A DNA stretch of 11,509 nucleotides, taken from positions 1 through 11,509 of the forward strand of contig JAANXG010000128.1 in the NCBI GenBank assembly GCA_018263405.1, in the 5' to 3' direction. Source of the stretch: Gammaproteobacteria bacterium. Its GTDB lineage: Bacteria > Pseudomonadota > Gammaproteobacteria > Arenicellales > JAANXG01. Both the position numbers and the translations under genes were made by a program. This document shows positions 6,135 through 11,509 of this stretch, piece after piece. The notes below the pieces were generated by a model. The model saw only the letters and a list, made by a program, of their open reading frames with translations, had not been told where the DNA came from and searched no databases. Position 1 is the stretch's first letter, and each line of letters begins with the position of its first letter.

Positions 6135-6722
6135 ATGAGCAACCAACTGACACGCGACGACCTATTATCGTTGGAACAATATTCCAAGGAGCGCAAGAAA
6201 TTTCGTGCCAGACTCATGGAGTATAAGAAGCATCGGACGGTCCACCTCGGAAATCATGTGACCCTGTATTTCGAGGATCGGTTGACGATTCAGTATCAGA
6301 TACAGGAGATGCTTCGGGTGGAAAAGATATTCGAGGAGGAAGGCATCCGGGAAGAGCTGAATTCTTATAATCCGCTGATTCCCGATGGCGGAAATCTCAA
6401 GGCGACGCTCATGATCGAGTACCCGGACGTCGAGGAGCGCAAACGGCAACTGGCCAAACTTATCGGCATCGAGGACAAGGTCTGGGTTCAAGTCGACGGA
6501 TTCGAGCCGGTCTACCCGGTTGCCGACGAGGATCTCGAACGAGACACGGAAGACAAGACATCTTCTGTACATTTCCTGCGCTTCGAGTTCAACGATGACA
6601 TGCGCAAGTCCATCGCTGACGGAGCGAAACTGGCAGCGGGTATCGAACATCCGAATTATAAGGAGACACTCGACCCACTGCCGCGGGATATCCGGGACGC
6701 ACTGGTCGCCGATTTCAAGTAA
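6135..6722 (+). CDS. DUF3501 family protein
   Basis: I recognise this 195-residue protein as DUF3501, a family of unknown function found next to rubrerythrin and GlpC-like Fe-S proteins. It is acidic and soluble, with no cysteine, signal peptide or membrane segment. Visible features are a charged N-terminal helix (residues 12-31), HRTVHLGNHVTLYFEDR (33-49), and a helix with IQYQIQEMLRVEKIFEEEG (51-69). A probable beta strand with LKATLMIEYPDVEERKRQL follows (87-105), then VHFLRFEF (144-151). The C-terminal region has EHPNYKETLDPLP (171-183). The lack of cysteines means it does not itself hold a thiol-ligated cluster. The ATG has AGGTAA about 5 bases upstream. It is the last gene of the putative operon, 66 bases after the Fe-S gene, and no clear terminator follows before parE. 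Confidence 0.88.
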   Translation: MSNQLTRDDLLSLEQYSKERKKFRARLMEYKKHRTVHLGNHVTLYFEDRLTIQYQIQEMLRVEKIFEEEGIREELNSYNPLIPDGGNLKATLMIEYPDVEERKRQLAKLIGIEDKVWVQVDGFEPVYPVADEDLERDTEDKTSSVHFLRFEFNDDMRKSIADGAKLAAGIEHPNYKETLDPLPRDIRDALVADFK

Positions 6723-6737
6723 CCGGCTCGACAACAC

Positions 6738-6766
6738 TAGCCAATATCGGTCTATGTGAGTATTAT
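6738..6766 (+). promoter_or_regulatory. Candidate promoter of parE
   Basis: TAGCCA (6738-6743, four of six matches) and TATTAT (6761-6766, five of six) are 17 bases apart in the DUF3501-parE gap. Transcription would begin near 6773, about 45 bases before the parE ATG. It suggests the topoisomerase genes are transcribed independently of the upstream redox operon. Confidence 0.4.
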
Positions 6767-6816
6767 GGATTTTCCAAGGACGGCAAGCCTGCCTGGTTTC
6801 GTCCGTTACGATACCG

Positions 6817-8715
6817 ATGTCTTCTATGTGCCCGATTTACGATTCCTCCGCGATCGAGGTGTTGACCGGCTTGGATCCGGTGCGCAAACACCCCGGCATG
6901 TACACACAGGTCGAGCGGCCTAATCATCTCGTTCAGGAAGTCGTCGATAACAGCGTCGACGAGGCCATTTCCGGCTACAGCAACGCGATCCGGGTTGTAC
7001 TCCACCAAGACGATTCAATTACCGTTGCCGACAACGGCCGCGGCATGCCGGTGGATATGCACAAGGAGGAAAAAGTATCCGGCGTCGAAGTCGTTATGAC
7101 CCGTCTGCATTCGGGCGGCAAGTTTTCCCAAAAGAACTATCGTTTCTCCGGCGGATTGCATGGCGTCGGCGTGTCGGTGGTCAATGCCTTATCGAAAAAA
7201 CTGGAAGTCTGGGTTCGGCGAGGCGGCAAGGAATACTATATGTCTTTCGCCAACGGCCAGAAGGAAACCGAGCTGAAAGGCATCGGTAGCGTCGGCAACC
7301 GTAAACGCGGAACGGCGATCCGCTTTTGGCCCGACCCCCGGTTTTTCGACACTATCAAGGTGCAGGTGCCACACTTAATACGTTTGTTGCGCGCCAAAGC
7401 GGTGCTGTGCCCGGGACTGACCGTCGTGTTCGCCGACGAGAACGATCGGCGCAACGACGAGGAGTGGTGTTACCAGGATGGCTTGAAGGATTATATCCTC
7501 GATGAACTGGAAGGTAATGACATGCTGCCGGAAGAACCCTACCTCGGACGACATCGGGGGAAGGAAGAGGAAGTGGAGTGGGGGTTTCTTTGGGGGCCCG
7601 AGTTCGGCCAGGAGTTGCAGGAGAGTTACGTGAATCTGATCCCCACGCCCCATGGCGGCACACACGTCAACGGCTTTCGTCAGGGATTAACCGATGCCAT
7701 TCGGGAGTTCTGCGAGTTCCGCGACCTGCTGCCGCGTGGCGTGCGGGTGACGCCGGACGACGTCTGGGCGTGCTGCAATTTCGTGCTGAGCGCACGGCTG
7801 CGGGATCCTCAGTTCACCGGCCAGACCAAGGATCGATTGTCGTCACGGGACACCGCTGCGTTCGTTCAAGGCGCGGTGAAAGATGAGTTCGGTATGTGGC
7901 TGAACCGCCATATCACCGAGGGAGAACGCATCGCCCAGCATGTGATCGACAACGCCCAGGCCCGGATGCGCGCCGGAAAACGGGTGGCCCGCAAAAAAGT
8001 CACCACCGGACCCGCTTTGCCCGGCAAACTGGCCGACTGCTCGGGCCAGGATTTCGAACGCACCGAACTGTTCCTGGTGGAAGGCGATTCCGCCGGCGGC
8101 TCGGCCAAACAGGCAAGGGACCGCGAATACCAGGCCATCATGCCGTTGCGTGGCAAAATCCTGAACACTTGGGAGGTGGATTCGGCGGAAGTACTCGGTT
8201 CTCAGGAAGTGCACGATATAGCGGTGGCACTTGGGGTCGACCCCGGTTCCAGCAATCTTGAAGGCCTGCGTTATGGCAAAGTCTGCATTCTCGCCGACGC
8301 CGACTCCGACGGTGCCCATATCGCTACCTTGCTATGCGCGTTGTTCGTCAAGCACTTTAAACCTCTGGTGGAAGCCGGCCGTGTCCATGTCGCTATGCCG
8401 CCACTTTATCGCATCGACGTCGGCAAACAGGTTTTCTATGCGCTGGACGAACAGGAACGCGAACAAGTTCTAAACAAAATCGAGTCGGAAAAACTTAAAG
8501 GCAAAGTCAATACTCAGCGGTTCAAGGGACTCGGTGAAATGAACCCGCTGCAGCTCAGGGAAACCGTCATGGATCCGGCGACCCGCCGGCTGGTCCGCCT
8601 GGAAGTCAAGCGCGGCGACAAGACCCAGTGCTCCCTCGACATGATGCTGTCCAAAAAGCGCGTCGCCGATCGCAAATTCTGGATTTCAAAACATGGGGAC
8701 GAAGTCACGCTGTAG
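6817..8715 (+). CDS. parE: DNA topoisomerase IV subunit B
   Basis: ParE is the ATPase subunit of topoisomerase IV, which with ParC decatenates daughter chromosomes and relaxes supercoils. The 632-residue protein matches E. coli ParE (about 630) along its length. The GHKL ATPase motifs are EVVDNSVDEA (41-50, Asn45 binding magnesium), DNGRGMP (72-78) and GGLHGVGVSVVNALS (112-126), with the QTK loop at 336-338. The Toprim domain has EGDSAGG (422-428), PLRGK (443-447) and DADSDGAH (494-501), and then QRFKGLGEMNP (567-577). The ADADSDG form separates ParE from GyrB, as does the short Toprim region without the GyrB insertion. The start is uncertain: ATG 6817 is used here, but ATG 6826 gives an N-terminus of exactly the E. 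coli length. Neither has a clear Shine-Dalgarno, and a stop at 6757 with no ATG, GTG or TTG codon between it and 6817 excludes anything earlier. parC follows after 53 bases. Confidence 0.97.
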   Translation: MSSMCPIYDSSAIEVLTGLDPVRKHPGMYTQVERPNHLVQEVVDNSVDEAISGYSNAIRVVLHQDDSITVADNGRGMPVDMHKEEKVSGVEVVMTRLHSGGKFSQKNYRFSGGLHGVGVSVVNALSKKLEVWVRRGGKEYYMSFANGQKETELKGIGSVGNRKRGTAIRFWPDPRFFDTIKVQVPHLIRLLRAKAVLCPGLTVVFADENDRRNDEEWCYQDGLKDYILDELEGNDMLPEEPYLGRHRGKEEEVEWGFLWGPEFGQELQESYVNLIPTPHGGTHVNGFRQGLTDAIREFCEFRDLLPRGVRVTPDDVWACCNFVLSARLRDPQFTGQTKDRLSSRDTAAFVQGAVKDEFGMWLNRHITEGERIAQHVIDNAQARMRAGKRVARKKVTTGPALPGKLADCSGQDFERTELFLVEGDSAGGSAKQARDREYQAIMPLRGKILNTWEVDSAEVLGSQEVHDIAVALGVDPGSSNLEGLRYGKVCILADADSDGAHIATLLCALFVKHFKPLVEAGRVHVAMPPLYRIDVGKQVFYALDEQEREQVLNKIESEKLKGKVNTQRFKGLGEMNPLQLRETVMDPATRRLVRLEVKRGDKTQCSLDMMLSKKRVADRKFWISKHGDEVTL

Positions 8716-8756
8716 CAAAAATAATCGCTATTGAACGATTTCCTTCTCCCGACAAT

Positions 8757-8763
8757 GGGAGAG
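8757..8763 (+). promoter_or_regulatory. Ribosome binding site that favours a GTG start for parC
   Basis: GGGAGAG ends 5 bases before GTG 8769, with the GGAG core 7 bases away, an ideal spacing. The ATG at 8781 in the same frame is 17 bases from this site and has no other good site. The site therefore supports initiation at the GTG. Confidence 0.5.
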
Positions 8764-8768
8764 CCACA

Positions 8769-11066
8769 GTGCGAAAGTTAATGAAACAAACGACAACTCG
8801 ACCGAAAAAGAAATCCACAAACCCGATGACCGTTCAGCAGGGCGCGAATATTGAAACGCTGCCGATGTCGATGTTCACGGAGAGGGCGTACTTGCATTAC
8901 TCCATGTACGTCATTTTGGATCGGGCGCTGCCTTTTATTGGTGACGGATTGAAACCGGTTCAACGACGAATCGTCTACGCGATGTCGGAGCTGGGTTTGC
9001 ACGCGGCGGAAAAGTACAAAAAATCCGCGCGCACCGTCGGCGATGTGATCGGTAAGTTCCATCCTCACGGCGACAGCGCTTGTTATGAAGCCATGGTGCT
9101 CATGGCGCAGGATTTCACCTACCGCTACCCGTTGATCGACGGTCAGGGGAACTGGGGGAGCGCGGACGATCCCAAGTCTTTCGCGGCGATGCGTTACACC
9201 GAGTCAAAATTGACGCGTTATGCACAGACCCTCCTCGCCGAAGTCGAGCAGGGCACGGTTAACTGGCTACCGAACTTCGACGGCTCGCTGAACGAGCCGC
9301 GATCCCTCCCGGCGCGGCTGCCCAATGTGCTGTTGAACGGTACTTCGGGCATCGCCGTCGGCATGGCCACCGACATCCCGCCGCACAACCTGCGCGAAGT
9401 GGTGTCGGCGGCCTTATGTTATCTGGAGTCCTCGCGGGTGGACATCAAAGAGCTTTACCAGCACGTGAAAGGACCCGACTTTCCGACCGAAGCGGAAATC
9501 ATCACACCGCCGGAAGATTTGCTTCAAATGTACGAGACGGGATCCGGTTCCGTTCGCCAGCGGGCTGTGTGGATCCGCGAAGGCGCGGACATTGTCGTTA
9601 CAGCTCTGCCTTATCAGGTGTCCGGCTCCAAGGTGCTGGAGCAGATCGCCTCCCAGATGAATGCAAAAAAACTGCCGTTGGTCACGGACCTGCGTGACGA
9701 ATCGGACCACGAACACCCGACCCGCCTCATCATCGAGCCGCGTTCCAACCGAATCGATTATGACTCCTTGATGGGCCATCTTTCCGCTACCACGGATCTG
9801 GAGCGCAGCTATCGTGTCAACTTTAATCTCATTGGCCTTGACGGAAAACCACGGGTTTTCAACCTTAGGGACCTAATCAAGGAGTGGGTCGGCTTCCGCA
9901 TGGACACGGTACGGCGGCGCCTGGAATGGCGCCTGGAACGCGTCGACAAGCGTCTGCACATACTGGAAGGTTTGTTAGAGGCTTATCTGAACATCGAGGA
10001 AGTGATACGCATCATTCGCGAGGAAGAAGAACCACGGCCGGTGTTGATGAAGCGATTCAAGCTCAGCAAGGAGCAGTCGGACTATATCCTGGATACTCGT
10101 TTGCGGCAGTTGTCTCGCTTGGAGCAAACGAAAATCAAGGGCGAAGAGAGGGAACTCAAGCGCGAGAAGGAGCAGGTCGAAAAAATCATGGATTCAAAGA
10201 CCCGCCTGAAGCATCTGGTGCGCGACGAGATGCTTGAAGACGCTGGGGAATTCGGCGACCCGAGAAAATCTCCCATCGAGGAAAGAGAAGCCGCCCGCCC
10301 GATCGAGCAGACGAAGCTCGTGTCATCGGATCCTGTCACGGTGGTGTTATCTAAAAAGGGTTGGGTGCGCGCCGCGAAAGGCCACGAACTGGATCCCCGG
10401 GAACTGTCCTTTAAATCCGGCGATGCTTACCTCCATGCTGCCCGCGGCCGCTCCAACCGGCCCATGGTATGCATCGATTCCACTGGTCGTACGTACTCGG
10501 TGCCCGTCCACAGCCTGCCGTCTGCGCGTAGCCAGGGGGAACCCTTGAGCAGCCGTCTGAATCCACCCGCCGGCGCCACTTTCCATGGCGTAATGATGGG
10601 CGACGATACGGATTTATACCTGTTGGGCTCCGACGCCGGCTATGCATTCATCGCTCCACTCGGCGAGCTGCACACGAAAAACAAGAAAGGCAAAGCCGCG
10701 CTCAAAGTCCCGGGGGGTGCCGGTGTGCTGACGCCGCAGCGCATTGCCGATCCCGAGGAAGACTGGCTAGCGATCGTTACCACGGGCGGCTATCTGCTGA
10801 TGTACCTGGCCGGTGGACTCCCCCGTATGAACAAGGGCAAAGGCGTGAAAATGATCAACATACCGCCGAAGAAATTCAAAGCCGGCGAAGAGAAAATCTT
10901 GGCCGTCGTTACGTTCCAGGAGGGTGACAAGCTTGTTTTGCATGCCGGCAGGCGATACTTGAGATTGAAACCCAGCGACATTGATCACTACGTTGGTGAA
11001 CGCGGTCTCCGCGGCCGCAAGCTTCCCCGCGGCTTCCAACAAGTCCGCGGCGTCGAAATCGAGTAA
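8769..11066 (+). CDS. parC: DNA topoisomerase IV subunit A
   Basis: ParC is the DNA-cleaving subunit of topoisomerase IV. From the GTG the protein is 765 residues, against about 752 in E. coli, with a basic 20- to 30-residue N-terminal extension. The breakage-reunion domain has GDGLKPVQRRIVYAMSE, then KKSARTVGDVIGKFHPHGDSACYEA and the catalytic tyrosine in AAMRYTES (Tyr143; Tyr139 if counted from ATG 8781). The quinolone-determining Ser and Glu of GDSACYE (103 and 107) are the wild-type, drug-sensitive residues. A coiled-coil region rich in Glu, Lys and Arg spans roughly 430-510, with EEEEPRP nearby. The C-terminal beta-propeller contains repeats such as LSKKGWVRAAKGHELD and GERGLRGRKLPRG, weaker than the GyrA box, as expected for ParC. 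The start could be GTG 8769 (ribosome binding site), ATG 8781 or ATG 8826; any start inside parE is an artefact. No terminator is obvious after the stop. Confidence 0.96.
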   Translation: MRKLMKQTTTRPKKKSTNPMTVQQGANIETLPMSMFTERAYLHYSMYVILDRALPFIGDGLKPVQRRIVYAMSELGLHAAEKYKKSARTVGDVIGKFHPHGDSACYEAMVLMAQDFTYRYPLIDGQGNWGSADDPKSFAAMRYTESKLTRYAQTLLAEVEQGTVNWLPNFDGSLNEPRSLPARLPNVLLNGTSGIAVGMATDIPPHNLREVVSAALCYLESSRVDIKELYQHVKGPDFPTEAEIITPPEDLLQMYETGSGSVRQRAVWIREGADIVVTALPYQVSGSKVLEQIASQMNAKKLPLVTDLRDESDHEHPTRLIIEPRSNRIDYDSLMGHLSATTDLERSYRVNFNLIGLDGKPRVFNLRDLIKEWVGFRMDTVRRRLEWRLERVDKRLHILEGLLEAYLNIEEVIRIIREEEEPRPVLMKRFKLSKEQSDYILDTRLRQLSRLEQTKIKGEERELKREKEQVEKIMDSKTRLKHLVRDEMLEDAGEFGDPRKSPIEEREAARPIEQTKLVSSDPVTVVLSKKGWVRAAKGHELDPRELSFKSGDAYLHAARGRSNRPMVCIDSTGRTYSVPVHSLPSARSQGEPLSSRLNPPAGATFHGVMMGDDTDLYLLGSDAGYAFIAPLGELHTKNKKGKAALKVPGGAGVLTPQRIADPEEDWLAIVTTGGYLLMYLAGGLPRMNKGKGVKMINIPPKKFKAGEEKILAVVTFQEGDKLVLHAGRRYLRLKPSDIDHYVGERGLRGRKLPRGFQQVRGVEIE

Positions 11067-11151
11067 CGTTCCTTGCTACCCTCTTCGTTCGGGAGCGGGC
11101 CATTCGAATTTTGCTTGCGCCCGTATACCGGCGTGAATCGTGTCGGCTACA

Positions 11152-11439
11152 CTAGTCGTCCATCAGGGCTTTCTCGAACGGGAACTTCGACAGCACTTCA
11201 ACGCCGGAGTCGGTGATCAGGCAGTGCTGTTCCAGCTTTACGCCTTCTTTGCCGCCTTCCTCGCCGATATAGCTTTCCACGCACATAGTCATGTTGGGTT
11301 CGATCGTTCCGTTGTAGCCGGCGTAGGGATAGTCCATACAGTGATAGAGATACGGATACTCACCGGTCATACCGACGCCGTGGTAATTTCTCAAAAAGTC
11401 CGTGCAATGTCGGCGATCATGTGGGGGTAGGGTTGTCTT
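11152..11439 (-). pseudogene. C-terminal part of an M24 (Xaa-Pro peptidase-like) metallopeptidase, frame broken upstream
   Basis: The last 80 or so residues of a pita-bread-fold M24 metallopeptidase, aminopeptidase P/creatinase type, are clear. They run YHGVGMTGEYPYL, then IEPNMTMCVESYIGEEGG, then GVKLEQHCLITDSGVE and FPFEKALMDD before the TAG at 11154-11152. They include three of the metal-ligand positions of the family: His in HGVGM, Glu in VESYIG and Glu in KLEQ. The N-terminal half, with the two aspartate ligands, would lie beyond the window. The conserved frame does not continue: its upstream reading becomes unrecognisable before 11382 and stops with TGA at 11442-11440. A neighbouring frame, ending in MIADIARTF and TGA at 11393-11391, runs into the same point at a five-T run (11393-11397); one extra T would join them. 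This is therefore a frameshifted gene or a sequence error, not a gene starting at TTG 11394. It converges on parC. Confidence 0.7.
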
Positions 11440-11509
11440 TCAGGGACGCTGTAAGAAGTGGCATAGGGAAGTGCCGTTTACGGAGCTAAGGATGCAATAC
11501 CTCCCTGTA

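Noticed and set aside
6165..6737. A 190-codon open frame on the minus strand opposite DUF3501
   Set aside because: It mirrors nearly the whole DUF3501 gene and has no domain or ribosome binding site; it is a shadow frame.
8628..8768. Extended N-terminus of ParC starting inside parE
   Set aside because: The extra residues have no ParC homology and overlap conserved ParE coding; the ribosome binding site at 8757-8763 and family length point to 8769 or 8781.
11067..11151. Search for a bidirectional terminator between parC and the convergent M24 gene
   Set aside because: No stem of useful length followed by a T run on either strand was found in these 85 bases.

Overview
The window is a chromosomal segment of a bacterium, most likely a gammaproteobacterium. 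ParE and ParC resemble the Escherichia coli proteins along their length, including the E. coli-type ParE start and Toprim motifs. The fructokinase resembles E. coli Mak, and xseB-ispA is arranged as in enterobacteria. The presence of folE2 and of a rubrerythrin / GlpC-like Fe-S protein / DUF3501 cluster fits a free-living environmental lineage (for example Chromatiales-like) better than an enteric one. This placement is inference from protein resemblance, not from a search.

Layout, left to right. Positions 1-198 hold no convincing gene; an open frame ending at 127 may be the tail of a gene or insertion sequence entering from the left. A Mak-like ROK sugar kinase (199-1092, minus) is divergent from a secreted retropepsin-like aspartic protease (1152-1841, plus). 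The protease converges on folE2 (1863-2711, minus), which makes the folate pterin precursor and has its own good sigma70-type promoter. Upstream of it, also on minus, lie ispA (farnesyl diphosphate synthase) and xseB (exonuclease VII small subunit), overlapping by 4 bases. dxs, which follows ispA in E. coli, is absent from this position.

From 4156 to 6722 is the most interesting part: a plus-strand putative operon of a rubrerythrin without a rubredoxin domain, a soluble protein with two Fe-S cluster motifs and two CCG-type domains, and a DUF3501 protein of unknown function. Its promoter (TTGACA, 17-base spacer, TAGACT) carries a 17-base near-perfect palindrome over the -10 element. The palindrome resembles operators of the Fur superfamily (Irr/PerR type). 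My reading is a peroxide- or iron-responsive redox module in which the Fe-S protein may pass electrons to the rubrerythrin.

From 6738 to 11066 are parE and parC, the two subunits of topoisomerase IV, in tandem behind a plausible parE promoter, with quinolone-sensitive-type residues in ParC. At the right edge (11152 onward, minus) is the C-terminal part of an M24 metallopeptidase whose frame is interrupted just upstream of the conserved region, either by a real frameshift or by a homopolymer sequence error.

No tRNA, rRNA, CRISPR array or complete mobile element was seen. The longest stretch without a gene call is 3991-4253 (263 bases), which holds the two divergent promoters.
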